Source: Pseudomonadota bacterium (GTDB lineage: Bacteria > Desulfobacterota > Desulfobulbia > Desulfobulbales > Desulfocapsaceae). Taken from it: a DNA stretch of 64,000 nucleotides. Below the pieces are notes generated by a model. The model searched no databases. It was not told the DNA's origin and was given only the letters and a program-made list of their open reading frames with translations. Both the position numbers and the translations under genes were made by a program. Of the stretch, positions 30,558 to 39,763 are shown in pieces; position 1 is the first letter of the stretch, and every line of letters begins with the position of its first letter. The stretch is from positions 1-64,000 of the forward strand of contig JAHJNL010000074.1 of assembly GCA_018820855.1 (NCBI GenBank), given 5' to 3'.

Positions 30558-31297
30558 AACTCACCTTCCTCGGAACCGGCGAGGCCTGTGATCCCACTCG
30601 GCCGAACACTTCACTCCTTCTGGAGACAGATTCGGACTTCCATCTTCTTGACTGTGGATTTACAGTCCCCCACGCCTTTTTTGGCCACTGCCTGGACCCG
30701 GAACAACTCAAGACCCTGTGGATCTCTCACTTCCATGGAGATCACTTCTTCGGAGTACCACTCCTCCTCCTTCGCCTCTGGGAAATGGGACGAAAAGGAC
30801 CTTTGCAGATCATCAGCGGCGTCGCTGCTGATGAAAAAATCTGGGCTGCCCTTGAACTGGCCTACCCCAATTTCCGGGAACGCCTCCAGTTTCCTGTCTG
30901 TTTCACCCAGCTCAAACCCGGCGAAAAGTTCCGCTACCGGCATTTGGACTACATGCTGGCTGCAACCGTTCATTCCCAACCCTCATTCGCTCTGAAAATA
31001 GAGAAGGGAAACAAATCATTTTACTACAGTGGTGATGGCCGGGCTACAACCGAAGCAGAAGAGTTGATGCAGGGGTGTGACCTGATTGTTCACGAGGCCT
31101 TCACCCTGGAAGACAGGATGGAGACCCATGGCTCCATAGCCAGCTGCCTCTCTCTTCAGAAAAAAAGCCGCTGCCCGAAGATGGCTCTGGTCCATCTTTC
31201 CCGGCAAACCAGGCAAGAGCAAGGACCATTAGCAAAAATCCTATCCGAAAAGCAAAGAATTTATCTGGCTGACGACGGTGAGCAGTTAATTCTCTGA
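30554..31297 (+). CDS. Metallo-beta-lactamase-fold hydrolase, RNase Z-like
   Basis: The 247-aa protein begins KLTFLGTGEA and has the metal-binding motif HFHGDH, a further Asp in YYSGDGRAT, and a late His in IVHEAFT. The N-terminal strand and LGTGEACDPTRPNTS resemble the tRNase Z/arylsulfatase branch of the fold. It lacks an evident long exosite, so calling it the tRNA 3' processing enzyme would be premature. It overlaps the HD-domain gene by 4 nt, and both follow hemE closely, suggesting one transcript from ahbD or hemE onward. Confidence 0.78.
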   Translation: MKLTFLGTGEACDPTRPNTSLLLETDSDFHLLDCGFTVPHAFFGHCLDPEQLKTLWISHFHGDHFFGVPLLLLRLWEMGRKGPLQIISGVAADEKIWAALELAYPNFRERLQFPVCFTQLKPGEKFRYRHLDYMLAATVHSQPSFALKIEKGNKSFYYSGDGRATTEAEELMQGCDLIVHEAFTLEDRMETHGSIASCLSLQKKSRCPKMALVHLSRQTRQEQGPLAKILSEKQRIYLADDGEQLIL

Positions 31298-31830
31298 GAG
31301 GATAGGTGATATCGAGCAAATGACGAACAACTGCCTTATCAGCCAGCCCGCCAGGGACACAAAAGGCACTGCAGACAACCCGTTATTACGTTCATCGCCG
31401 CCTTCGACGGCTATCTTATTGACAGAGCATTCACTGATTCCTCCTGCAAACTCAGCCTCGACCTATTTTGGTGCGCACGGCATACCATACTAAGCTGATA
31501 TTGCCGGATTCAGATATTTTCAAATTGCAGCATCTGCAGAACTCTCACTTTCATCCGGAACCGGATCTCCTGTCTGCAGCGTTCTCTCCGCATCCGCTTC
31601 ATATACCAGCCGTGGCTTGCGATCATACAGGAAAGGTTCACGTTAAATTTCATACAGGAAAGAAAGCAACTGATTGTTTCTTGACCAAAAACATGGCACA
31701 ATCTAAGGAGAACATAGGGAAGACATTCCCCTATCTGATCCAGGAAAATTGAATGACGTTTTCTTCTGAAAATTTATATCATCACTTCATGTACGCTTTG
31801 CGCTGAATAAGCGCCTGACGAGAAAAAAAG
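31298..31830. other. Intergenic stretch of about 530 bp
   Basis: No convincing gene. A 94-codon plus-strand frame at 31468-31752 starts with TTG and has no recognisable product or SD. No repeat, RNA gene or clear promoter was identified. Confidence 0.4.
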
Positions 31831-32772
31831 TTGCCAATCAAGCAAAACGACCCATCGGACGGACAAAGGCCTGCTGCCTTCAGACAGCACCAGAATGAAG
31901 ACGAAAGCATATTGCAGGCCGCCGAAGAGATGTTGAGTTCGACAATGCCACGCAAGCTGACAAATCAGGTGCGGGAGTTCTTTTCCGCATGCCTGCGCCT
32001 GCACAGCTATAATATTTTCAAAAACCCTTATATCTGGTTCGGGATTCTCTGGGGGCTACCTGTTCCCTTAGTCACGATCTTTCTGACAATGGCTTTCACT
32101 GCCAATAATCACCTTGACCATGCTATTACCCATGTTTTACAAAACCCACTCCAGTGGTTTTTTCTTGCGCACCCACTTCTATTCGGAGCCCTGTTCGGCA
32201 TACTTGGCACCATACGCCAGGAAAAAGATACCCAGATCCAGAATCTGGTTGAAAAATTGAGGCAACTGTCGACCCAAGACCCGCTGACCGGCCTGGTGAA
32301 CCGGCGCTATTTCATTGAGGCCTTTGCAGAAGAGGTTGCCAGAACCCTGCGCCAGAACATTCCCCTGTCAGTTGTTTTTCTCGACCTGGATTTTTTTAAA
32401 AACATCAATGACACCCACGGACATCGTATGGGAGACACAGTGCTCAAGGAAATCAGCCACTATGTGCAGCGACAGTGCAGACCATTTGACACAATCGCAC
32501 GCTGGGGGGGGGAAGAGTTTATCATACTGCTGCCGGCAAACGATGAAAAGGAAGCTGTCGCCTGTGCAGAGAGGATACGGCGCGGCATTGCTGCAGGTGT
32601 CAGTAAGAAAATCCCGTTTCCGGTCACGATCTCAGCCGGAGTCGCTCGGTATGAAGCAGGCGATTCTCTGCAAACGCTCACAGACCGTGCTGATCAAGCA
32701 CTCTACAAGGCCAAGCAGAGCGGCAGAAACAAGGTTGTCATATGGCAAGAGCAGGAACCGATCAACACATGA
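31831..32772 (+). CDS. Membrane diguanylate cyclase (GGDEF domain)
   Basis: The protein has two predicted transmembrane helices (about residues 68-92 and 109-126) and a C-terminal GGDEF domain (about 145-305). It carries the active-site motif GGEEF in RWGGEEFIILL, and an inhibitory I-site RPFD exactly five residues before it. It should synthesise cyclic di-GMP and be feedback-inhibited. The start is uncertain: the frame begins with TTG 31831 and no SD, giving 313 aa; an in-frame ATG at 31930 would still keep both helices. It is monocistronic, and faces the LysE-type gene on the other strand. Confidence 0.88.
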   Translation: MPIKQNDPSDGQRPAAFRQHQNEDESILQAAEEMLSSTMPRKLTNQVREFFSACLRLHSYNIFKNPYIWFGILWGLPVPLVTIFLTMAFTANNHLDHAITHVLQNPLQWFFLAHPLLFGALFGILGTIRQEKDTQIQNLVEKLRQLSTQDPLTGLVNRRYFIEAFAEEVARTLRQNIPLSVVFLDLDFFKNINDTHGHRMGDTVLKEISHYVQRQCRPFDTIARWGGEEFIILLPANDEKEAVACAERIRRGIAAGVSKKIPFPVTISAGVARYEAGDSLQTLTDRADQALYKAKQSGRNKVVIWQEQEPINT

Positions 32773-32863
32773 TCACTTGTCTGCAACACAAAGAAGTACA
32801 GCCGGTTGGAGCTGAAAAGCAGTTGATTCTCTGAAGGACACCTTGCTATCAGAGGTGGACATC

Positions 32864-33481
32864 TCAGTACAGGGTCACCACCCGAACAGCCAGAAACAGC
32901 AGGAGAAACCCAAAGGCCTTGTCCAGCAGACCGACCTTGCGCCGCAAAAGAGCGAGCACCCAGGAATGGGACAAAGCCAGAGCGACAAGCAGATACCAGC
33001 TGGCATCGATGCCGGCGGCAGTCAGAGCCATGATCATCTTTTCCCCCAACCCGGCCTGGACAGAGACGAACTGACTGAAGAGGGCGGCAAAAAAGATTGC
33101 CAGCTTGGGATTGAGAAATGCGGTCAGGAAACCGGAGCGCAGCCCGTTTACCTGACAGGAAACATCTGCCTCTGTCTGAGCCGACTCTGCCAAGGCAGAG
33201 GGTCCGAACAGGGCCTTACACCCAAGATAGGCGAGAAAGAAGGCTCCCAGCCATTGAACAATGGTAAAGAGTAAAGGGCTGCCGGTGATCAGGACAGCCA
33301 GACCGGCTGCCGTGGCAAAGGCATAGATCCCGACACCAAAACCATGGGCCAGAGCGGTCTTCACCCCTTCCGAACGTCCGGCAGCCAGGGTATTTTTCAG
33401 AACAACCGCAAGACTCGGCCCCGGTGACATGGCACCGAGAACACAGATGGTGGCCAGAGAAAACCAGGCAGTCAGGGACAT
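32864..33481 (-). CDS. LysE/RhtB family amino acid exporter
   Basis: The 205-aa inner-membrane protein has about six hydrophobic segments and the family signature MSPGPSLAVVLKNTL near the N-terminus, followed by GRSEGVKTALAHGFGVG. LysE/RhtB proteins export amino acids and related metabolites. The frame is open to 33673, but ATG 33481 is preceded by GGAGG at 8 nt and gives the canonical short N-terminus. It is downstream of the Cys-rich lipoprotein on the same strand. Confidence 0.9.
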   Translation of the reverse strand: MSLTAWFSLATICVLGAMSPGPSLAVVLKNTLAAGRSEGVKTALAHGFGVGIYAFATAAGLAVLITGSPLLFTIVQWLGAFFLAYLGCKALFGPSALAESAQTEADVSCQVNGLRSGFLTAFLNPKLAIFFAALFSQFVSVQAGLGEKMIMALTAAGIDASWYLLVALALSHSWVLALLRRKVGLLDKAFGFLLLFLAVRVVTLY

Positions 33482-33533
33482 TGTACCTGCCTCCAACAAT
33501 TCATCACTAATAACGCAATCACCACAGTCCTCT

Positions 33534-33929
33534 CTATTTGTCGCAGCCAGACACACAAATCTCACGACCGGAGACCAGACCGCCGCAATTCTGATAACAG
33601 ATCCGATACTCCTCATCACAGTACTCATAGTTAGCAGAGTTACAATAAGCAGATCGATCCCAACAACGCTCATAATTCATGGAAATACAGCGATCATATT
33701 CGAGACGGGCAATCATATTTTCATCTTCACAGGCCCGCACACGAAATTCTTCATTGGTATAACAGTGCCTCTTTATCTTTTCACACTGCATAATACAGGT
33801 TTGTCCCTGGGGACTCTGCGGCGGTCGATAAGTGTATTCTGTTTTATAGACCGGACCGCAGCCAAAGAGGAACAAAAGAAGCCAACCCCCTGCAAGAATT
33901 ACAGCAATATTTTTTTTCTGCATAGTCAT
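33534..33929 (-). CDS. Cys-rich lipoprotein, unrecognised
   Basis: The 131-aa protein has a lipoprotein signal peptide ending in a lipobox LFLFGC (Cys near residue 24). The mature part carries 12 further cysteines spaced along a mostly polar, Tyr/Arg/Glu-rich chain (for example CIMQCEKIKRHC, CDEEYRICYQNC). An even number of cysteines in an exported protein suggests six disulfides. No domain is recognised. Its start overlaps the end of the upstream flavin-reductase-like gene (ATGA at 33926-33929). Confidence 0.75.
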   Translation of the reverse strand: MTMQKKNIAVILAGGWLLLFLFGCGPVYKTEYTYRPPQSPQGQTCIMQCEKIKRHCYTNEEFRVRACEDENMIARLEYDRCISMNYERCWDRSAYCNSANYEYCDEEYRICYQNCGGLVSGREICVSGCDK

Positions 33930-34546
33930 CGATCCCCTTCCCCTGAATTACCTTTGCGTTGACTTGTCTTGATTGCCTGAACTGTCTGTATATCCGTCTC
34001 CTGTCCCCTGTGCAGAAGATACTCACTGATCCCATTGATTGTCTCGGCATCTTTACCCTGCAGGAGATCACTCTTGGCAGAAATGTACAAAGGATGAATT
34101 TTAACAACAGCGCAGGCGGAAAGTGCCGGAGTCTTGGCAGTGAGAGGCGGAAAGTCGGCTTCGGGCTCATGGGCTCGAACCAGAGCATTCAGGGCTCCTG
34201 CCTTTTCCTCACCATCTTCCAGCAAAGCAGCCAGTCCGCGAATGATGACACAGTGATAGAGCTGATGCAGACGACAGGGATTGGCCTGGGTTGTGCAGCC
34301 GAGACCCAGGTAGGAAAGAGGGATGTCGACCTCGAAACAGACTTTTGCGTCGCGTTTCATATTCTCCAGTTTTTCTCCTTCCGGAGCACTGTGAAAATAG
34401 ATCGCATCCTGCCACCAGACAAAATTCACGGGAGTGATATAAGGATACCCATCAGCACCGGAAGTTGCCAGACGACCGACAGTACAACCAGTCAGCACCC
34501 GGCAGATATGCTTATATTCTGTGATCTCACACTGTTTTCGACGCAT
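33926..34546 (-). CDS. Pyridoxamine 5'-phosphate oxidase-like (NimA-type) flavoprotein
   Basis: The protein has a split-barrel FMN-binding fold, suggested by GRLATSGADGYPYITPVNFVW, IYFHSAPEGEKLENM and VCFEVD in the N-terminal 100 residues, as in NimA-like 5-nitroimidazole reductase relatives. Using ATG 34546 it is 206 aa. The frame extends to 34615, but the start at MRRKQCEITE has an AAGGA upstream and matches the family. Substrate unknown. It is coupled by a 4-nt overlap to the downstream Cys-rich lipoprotein. Confidence 0.82.
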   Translation of the reverse strand: MRRKQCEITEYKHICRVLTGCTVGRLATSGADGYPYITPVNFVWWQDAIYFHSAPEGEKLENMKRDAKVCFEVDIPLSYLGLGCTTQANPCRLHQLYHCVIIRGLAALLEDGEEKAGALNALVRAHEPEADFPPLTAKTPALSACAVVKIHPLYISAKSDLLQGKDAETINGISEYLLHRGQETDIQTVQAIKTSQRKGNSGEGDR

Positions 34547-34687
34547 TTCCCATTTGTTCCTTAACGTGTAACGGTTCAGACAACTCAACTGAAGGTTGCC
34601 GGGGTGGCCATGCAAGTGGGTTCTCTTTTTCCTTCAGTCTTCAGCCTGTTGCCTGAACACCTGAAGAGCTTGCACCCTGCTTTTCCT

Positions 34688-35914
34688 TCAACGTCGAAGG
34701 GCCTTGAGAATTTCCTGAGTTGGCATACCGTCAGGCTTTGTCCCCAGCTGATTCTGAAATGCTTCAATCCCTTTTTTAGTATCGGTGCCCAGATACCCGT
34801 CAATACCGCCGGCATAGAAGCCCTTTTCCTTGAGCAATGCCTGCAACTCAAATTTTTCTTCAACTGAGAGCGATCCCGCCGGTCTGGGCCATGGCTGCAC
34901 CATGCCTTTTTTCCCAGCCAATCGATCAGCCAGCAAGCCCACGGACAGGGCATAAAAATCTGAATTGTTATAGCGTTTGAGGATGAAAAAATTCCGGAGC
35001 ATAAGAAAAGCCGGGCCGTTATCACCGGCGATCATCTTCAAAACAGCCTTTTCCTCGGGCCGTGGAAAACCTGCCCCATGCGGACGGACGAAACCAAGCT
35101 CCTGCCACTGGGCCAAGGTCTTGGTTTCCTCGTTATACTGCGCACCATTTGACGGCTTCAGAACTTCATACCCCCAGCTTTTTCCTGTTTGCCATTTGTT
35201 TTGATGAAGAAGATTGGCAGCCGTTGCCAGGGCATCAGGAATGGAATTCCAGATATCGCGGCGCCCGTCACCATCCATGTCCACTCCGTAAGCCAGATAA
35301 CTGGTAGGAATAAACTGGGTATGACCCATAGCCCCAGCCCAGGAGCCGGTCAATTGGTCTATGCTGATATCTCCGGCCTGGACAATTTCCAGGACCGCAA
35401 GCAGCTGCTGTCTGGCAAACTTCTGGCGCCGCTTATCAGCATAGGCCAGGGTAGCCAAAGCCCGGGGCACATAATAGAGCCGATTGGAACGAAGAAGGAC
35501 GGCCCCGTAATTGGTCTCCATGGACCAGATGGCCAGGAGCACAGAGGCATCCACACCAAAACGGGTCTCGACCTCTTGCAGCGTCTTGCCATACACCCCG
35601 GCCATGATACGCCCATCATCAATGGACCTTGGATTGACACGAGTGTCCAGATAATCCCATATCTCTGTGGTAAACTCAGGCTGATAGGAAGCCTTTTGCA
35701 GGATTTCCTCGTCTGGTGCAGTGACCCCTGCAAAGGTACGGTCATAGGTAGTCCGCGCAATTCCATTCTGGGCAGCAACAGAATAAAATTCCTCCAGCCA
35801 CGCCTGAAAAGACTGATCTGCTCCCGCTGCTGCAGATACTGACAGGGCAGCTCCCACCAGACAAAAGCAAAAAAAGACTCCTCGCACCAAGTTTCTCAGC
35901 CTACTCACAAGCAT
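34688..35914 (-). CDS. mltB: Lytic murein transglycosylase, MltB family with peptidoglycan-binding domain
   Basis: The enzyme cleaves the glycan strands of peptidoglycan in the periplasm. After a signal peptide (ending near VSAAAGA) comes an SLT_2 catalytic domain with the probable catalytic Glu in WSMETNYGAVLL and the family block SWAGAMGHTQFIPTSY, including DMDGDGRRDIWNS. It ends with a PG_binding_1 domain (last 60 residues, YLGTDTKKGIEAFQ). Starts: ATG 35914 has GGAGG only about 4 nt away, while GTG 35908 has it at 8 nt; either gives about 406-408 aa. Confidence 0.92.
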   Translation of the reverse strand: MLVSRLRNLVRGVFFCFCLVGAALSVSAAAGADQSFQAWLEEFYSVAAQNGIARTTYDRTFAGVTAPDEEILQKASYQPEFTTEIWDYLDTRVNPRSIDDGRIMAGVYGKTLQEVETRFGVDASVLLAIWSMETNYGAVLLRSNRLYYVPRALATLAYADKRRQKFARQQLLAVLEIVQAGDISIDQLTGSWAGAMGHTQFIPTSYLAYGVDMDGDGRRDIWNSIPDALATAANLLHQNKWQTGKSWGYEVLKPSNGAQYNEETKTLAQWQELGFVRPHGAGFPRPEEKAVLKMIAGDNGPAFLMLRNFFILKRYNNSDFYALSVGLLADRLAGKKGMVQPWPRPAGSLSVEEKFELQALLKEKGFYAGGIDGYLGTDTKKGIEAFQNQLGTKPDGMPTQEILKALRR

Positions 35915-36401
35915 CTTCCTCCATTTCCACACAATACCGTTACCAGAACATCGGGAAATATAAACGCTCCCCAACCCTCAATCCTGTATCCACCCTTACT
36001 ATAACATGGTTTTGCTCTTCAGGGCCATCAGTATGTATATTTCATACCAGCCACAGACCAGTAACGCGCGCCTCTCCATAGCATTCATCCACCTGATAAC
36101 ATACATTATTTTTCTTTTCTAAAAGTTCTAACCGCACCAAGCAATACCCCATGTTAAACGATCCGGCCGAATGACATTAGGGTAACCTTACCGACCATAA
36201 CAGAAATACAAGTTTCATTATTGACACGCCCATTGCCCGTAATTATGTTTCTTTGCCAAGGAATGACGTGTTCGCTAAAGAGACCTGGATAGCTCTGGTT
36301 AACCATCATTTCAACATGATGATGAGATATCCTCTGCTGTTCCGGCAAACTCTTTTTCAAATCCGTCAAACAATAATAAACCCATACACAGGAGACAGAT
36401 T
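35915..36401. other. Divergent intergenic region before the Hsp20 cluster
   Basis: About 490 bp with no gene recognised. It must hold the promoter of the Hsp20 genes; AGGAGA sits 6 nt before ATG 36402. No convincing sigma-32 box, CIRCE or ROSE-type element was identified by eye. Confidence 0.4.
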
Positions 36402-36848
36402 ATGTGGACACGAGTAGGTGACGTTGACCGGATGTTTAACACCATGGACCTGCTTCGCACTCGAATGAACAGATTGTTTACAGATTACGACAACTTTTAT
36501 GGAGATGATTTTGGGTGGCGAGCTGCTGATGGAACTCCACGAACAAATCTTTATGACAAGGGGAATCAGCTTGAAATACAAGCCGAGGTTCCGGGCATGA
36601 CAAAAGATGACCTTAACATCAAAATCCAAGGCAATTATCTTGAAATAAGCGGTACCCGTAAATCCGATGCCCCTGAAGGCTATAAAGTCCATCGGGCCGA
36701 ACGAGAAGCAGCAACCTTCACTCGCAGTTTCACCCTGCCCTCTGAAATTGATGCGGAAAAAGTCAACGCCTCACTCTCTGATGGGATCCTCTCTCTGACC
36801 TTACCAAAGATTGAGGCGGCCAAGCCAAAACAGGTTTCCATATCATAA
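36402..36848 (+). CDS. Small heat shock protein, Hsp20 family (first copy)
   Basis: This 148-aa ATP-independent holdase has an alpha-crystallin domain at about 45-148. Typical blocks are QAEVPGMTKDDLNIKIQGN, LEISGTRKSD, RSFTLPSEIDAEKVNASLSDGILSLTLPK. It prevents aggregation of unfolded proteins during stress. It is first of three tandem Hsp20 genes, 41 nt ahead of the second. The C-terminal I-x-I-like end is reduced (QVSIS). Confidence 0.93.
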   Translation: MWTRVGDVDRMFNTMDLLRTRMNRLFTDYDNFYGDDFGWRAADGTPRTNLYDKGNQLEIQAEVPGMTKDDLNIKIQGNYLEISGTRKSDAPEGYKVHRAEREAATFTRSFTLPSEIDAEKVNASLSDGILSLTLPKIEAAKPKQVSIS

Positions 36849-36889
36849 GATTTTTTGACATTCAGACATCGATTAATGGAGATTGAACC

Positions 36890-37270
36890 ATGAGTGAAAA
36901 AACAGACATTATCAAAAGAGAAACAACCGTCCCGGAATACAGCAGTCAGATTCCTGCTATCAGACCTGTGGTGGACATTTACGAAAATGAAGACGAACTG
37001 CTGCTGTTTGCCGACATGCCTGGTGTTGCCAAAGAAAACATCAGCGTAACCGTTGATAATGGCAAACTGGTGATCAGCGGAGTACGCAATCTGCACAGGC
37101 CAGGAACTGTAACGCAGGAAGAGTTCAGCGATGTGAAATTTCACAGAACCTTTTCAGTCCCTCAGACAATTGACGTCGCTAAAGTCAATGCTGAAATGAA
37201 GAACGGTGTACTCAGGCTGCATCTGCCGAAGTCAGAAGCCGCGAAACCCCGACAGATCAAAATCGCTTAG
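36890..37270 (+). CDS. Small heat shock protein, Hsp20 family (second copy)
   Basis: At 126 aa this is the shortest copy, mostly an alpha-crystallin domain: DIYENEDELLLFADMPGVAKE, LVISGVRN, FHRTFSVPQTIDVAKVNAEMKNGVLRLHLPK and a final IKIA. Class-A-like Hsp20 tandem pairs often co-assemble. The short N-terminal arm (about 25 residues) suggests it may depend on a partner copy for oligomerisation; this is inference. It is co-directional with the first copy. Confidence 0.92.
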   Translation: MSEKTDIIKRETTVPEYSSQIPAIRPVVDIYENEDELLLFADMPGVAKENISVTVDNGKLVISGVRNLHRPGTVTQEEFSDVKFHRTFSVPQTIDVAKVNAEMKNGVLRLHLPKSEAAKPRQIKIA

Positions 37271-37345
37271 GGCTTCACAGAGTACCAGGGATTCCGTCGT
37301 TTCAGCGCAGAACAATACTGACATAACAAACATAGTCCTTCTAAA

Positions 37346-37393
37346 AACAAGGAAGTGGGAAATCATCTCCGGCCGGTTTTCCACTTCCTTGTT
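37346..37393 (+). terminator. Perfect 13-bp hairpin between second and third Hsp20 genes
   Basis: AACAAGGAAGTGG (37346-37358) and its exact complement (37381-37393) flank a 22-nt loop, about 75 nt after the second Hsp20 stop and 26 nt before the third start. It could be a terminator or an attenuator separating the copies. No long T-run follows. Confidence 0.5.
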
Positions 37394-37418
37394 CAAAAAT
37401 GAGTATTGGAGCCGTGTC

Positions 37419-37976
37419 ATGAATTTCAAGAAATTAGCACCTTGGAACTGGTTCAAAGAAGAGGAAAGTACCACTACACTGCCGATCAAACACACAGGAC
37501 AGGTGGTACTGCCAAGAAAGCCGCCATATGGACCTATCGCTCAACTGCAGCAGGAAATGGACCAACTGTTCGACAACTTCTTCAAAGGGTTCGCACAGGG
37601 TCCTGTCGGGACCGGCAGTTTTTTTCCCGGCTCTCTTAGCGACAACCTGCTCAAACCGACACTGGATATAGGAGCTACAGAAAAAGAATATACCATCAGT
37701 ATCGAAGTCCCTGGGGTAGAAGAGAAAGACGTAACACTTGAAATTGCCGACAATACCCTGACAATCAAGGGGGAAAAAGAACAGGAAAGAGAAGAGAAGG
37801 AAAAACACTACTACCGGATGGAACGCTCCTACGGCTCATTTCAAAGATTACTGTCGCTGCCTGAAGATGCCGACCAAGATGCAATTAAAGCAACTTTCAA
37901 GAACGGAGTTGTCACCATTACCATGCCGCGTAAAGCATTACCTCAGTCTGAAGTGAAACAGATTAAGATCAAGTGA
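37419..37976 (+). CDS. Small heat shock protein, Hsp20 family (third copy)
   Basis: The 185-aa Hsp20 has an N-terminal arm of about 75 residues, then the alpha-crystallin domain: SIEVPGVEEKDVTLEIADN, LTIKGEKEQERE, YGSFQRLLSLPEDADQDAI, ATFKNGVVTITMPR, ending in KQIKIK (I-x-I). ATG 37419 is chosen because GGAG lies 7 nt upstream; the frame extends further 5' only into the hairpin region and the previous gene. It is followed 99 nt later by the HtrA protease gene on the same strand. Confidence 0.93.
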   Translation: MNFKKLAPWNWFKEEESTTTLPIKHTGQVVLPRKPPYGPIAQLQQEMDQLFDNFFKGFAQGPVGTGSFFPGSLSDNLLKPTLDIGATEKEYTISIEVPGVEEKDVTLEIADNTLTIKGEKEQEREEKEKHYYRMERSYGSFQRLLSLPEDADQDAIKATFKNGVVTITMPRKALPQSEVKQIKIK

Positions 37977-38075
37977 CAAGCCTGTTTTTTCACAGGAACA
38001 ATACAACGCCTGGGGCCCGGGCCAGACAAAGATGGGTCGAGAGAACAACACAAAAAAGCCACAGGAGACATCACT

Positions 38076-39536
38076 ATGGAAAGGCGACAGACTTCCATTC
38101 AGAAAATGAACAGAATAATTTTCATAGCCGGTTTATTGTTTTTAATAATGAGCGTCCTTCCAGGTAAAAACTCTGTCTGGGCCGAGATGCCATTATCGTC
38201 AGAAGTTTTAAAAGAAGGGGGAAGTCTGATAGCCGACATTGCAGAGAGCAGTGTCGCTGGGGTAGTGAATATTTCCTCAACAAAACTTATCACCGCCGAT
38301 GCCGGTCAACTCATGCATCCTTTCTTCAACGATCCGTTTTTCCGTGATTTCTTTGGTCAGCGTTTTTACAATATTCCCAAAGAACGGCGTGAGCGCAGCC
38401 TCGGCTCCGGCGTAATTATCTCCAAAGACGGACTGATTCTCACCAACAATCATGTTGTGGAAAACACGGAAGAAATACTGGTCACCTTGTCTGACAAGCG
38501 TGAGTTGGAGGCAGAAATTGTTGGCACAGACCCTAAAAGCGATGTGGCGGTTATCCGTTTAAAGGGAAACACAGAAGATCTTACGCCGCTGCCGATTGGC
38601 AACTCCGGCGAATTGCGTCTTGGCGATATTGTCCTGGCCATCGGTAATCCGTTCGGCCTTGACCATACAGTAACCATGGGCATTGTCTCAGCTAAAGGTC
38701 GAGCCAATGTCGGCATTACTGACTATGAAGATTTTATCCAGACAGATGCTGCCATCAACCCAGGAAACTCCGGTGGCGCCCTCATTAACCTGAAAGGAGA
38801 ACTGGTCGGTATAAACACTGCCATCGTCACCCGCTCAGGCGGGTATCAGGGAGTTGGTTTTGCAATTCCATCCAACATGGCCAAAGCGGTTATGGACAGT
38901 CTCATAAAACATGGTAAGGTGGTTCGCGGCTGGCTTGGTGTTGCCATTCAGGATCTGGACAAAGATCTGTCTGAAGCCATGGGCTTGAAGGATATCAATG
39001 GAGTACTGGTTTCAGATGTTACCGAGAACAGTCCGGCGGCAAAGGCTAAACTCGAGCGAGGAGATGTCATCCTGAGAGTGAACGGTGAGAAAATGACGTC
39101 AACCGGTAGACTGCGTAATACCATTGCCGCCATGGGCGCAGGAACAGAGGTGCAGCTGGATCTCATGCGTGACGGCAAGGAAAAGACTGTTCCGCTCACC
39201 TTGGGAGAACTGCCAGATGATTTCGGCGGCCAGGCAACTCTTCAGGAAAACGATGGACTCCTCGGCGGTATAACGGTTGCCCCTCTCAACGAACTGACAC
39301 GTGAAAAATTTGAAATCAATAAAAATGTCAAAACAGGTGTCGCTATCACTCAGGTCGAGGGTGGAAGCACTGCTGAACAGGCTGGACTCAGGAGCGGTGA
39401 CGTCATATTGGAAATTAATCGTCAGAATGTGAACTCGGTGGAAGACTTCGAAAAGGTCTATAAAAAGTCAAAAGACAGCCTGCTTATGCTTATTTATCGT
39501 CAGAACAGTACCTTTTATCTGGTATTGAGAAAATAA
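38076..39536 (+). CDS. degP: Periplasmic serine protease, DegP/HtrA (Do) family
   Basis: The 486-aa protein has a signal peptide (about 1-36, ending VWA), a trypsin-like domain with His in LTNNHVVE, Asp in PKSDVAVI and Ser in NPGNSGGAL, and two PDZ domains (about 280-370 and 390-480). DegP degrades or refolds damaged envelope proteins. AGGAGA lies 7 nt before ATG 38076; a second Met 10 codons later could also serve. It is the last gene of the plus-strand stress cluster after three Hsp20 genes. Confidence 0.95.
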   Translation: MERRQTSIQKMNRIIFIAGLLFLIMSVLPGKNSVWAEMPLSSEVLKEGGSLIADIAESSVAGVVNISSTKLITADAGQLMHPFFNDPFFRDFFGQRFYNIPKERRERSLGSGVIISKDGLILTNNHVVENTEEILVTLSDKRELEAEIVGTDPKSDVAVIRLKGNTEDLTPLPIGNSGELRLGDIVLAIGNPFGLDHTVTMGIVSAKGRANVGITDYEDFIQTDAAINPGNSGGALINLKGELVGINTAIVTRSGGYQGVGFAIPSNMAKAVMDSLIKHGKVVRGWLGVAIQDLDKDLSEAMGLKDINGVLVSDVTENSPAAKAKLERGDVILRVNGEKMTSTGRLRNTIAAMGAGTEVQLDLMRDGKEKTVPLTLGELPDDFGGQATLQENDGLLGGITVAPLNELTREKFEINKNVKTGVAITQVEGGSTAEQAGLRSGDVILEINRQNVNSVEDFEKVYKKSKDSLLMLIYRQNSTFYLVLRK

Positions 39537-39610
39537 AGAAGACTATGGCTGACGTCATTCCCATCAAAGCGAAACAGTGTGTCATGGCAAGTTGTTGAAC
39601 AACAGACAAA

Positions 39611-39655
39611 ACAAAAAAATAGCGGGTGGTCAGTTGAACAAGCTGACTACCCGCT
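39611..39655 (-). terminator. Intrinsic terminator of the PAS histidine kinase gene
   Basis: On the minus strand a 13-bp stem with one G-U pair (plus 39643-39655 with 39621-39633) is followed by ATTTTTTTGT (39611-39620). It lies about 110 nt after the kinase stop. The same hairpin could also slow plus-strand transcripts leaving degP. Confidence 0.82.
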
Positions 39656-39763
39656 CGCGAGGGTTAATCAGCGGCCATTTCCAAGCATGGTTGCGGTAGA
39701 GATCACTGAGGTCCTGCAGGAGTAAAGGCAGTGCCAGAGAAACACACCGAAGAAACCTTAAAA

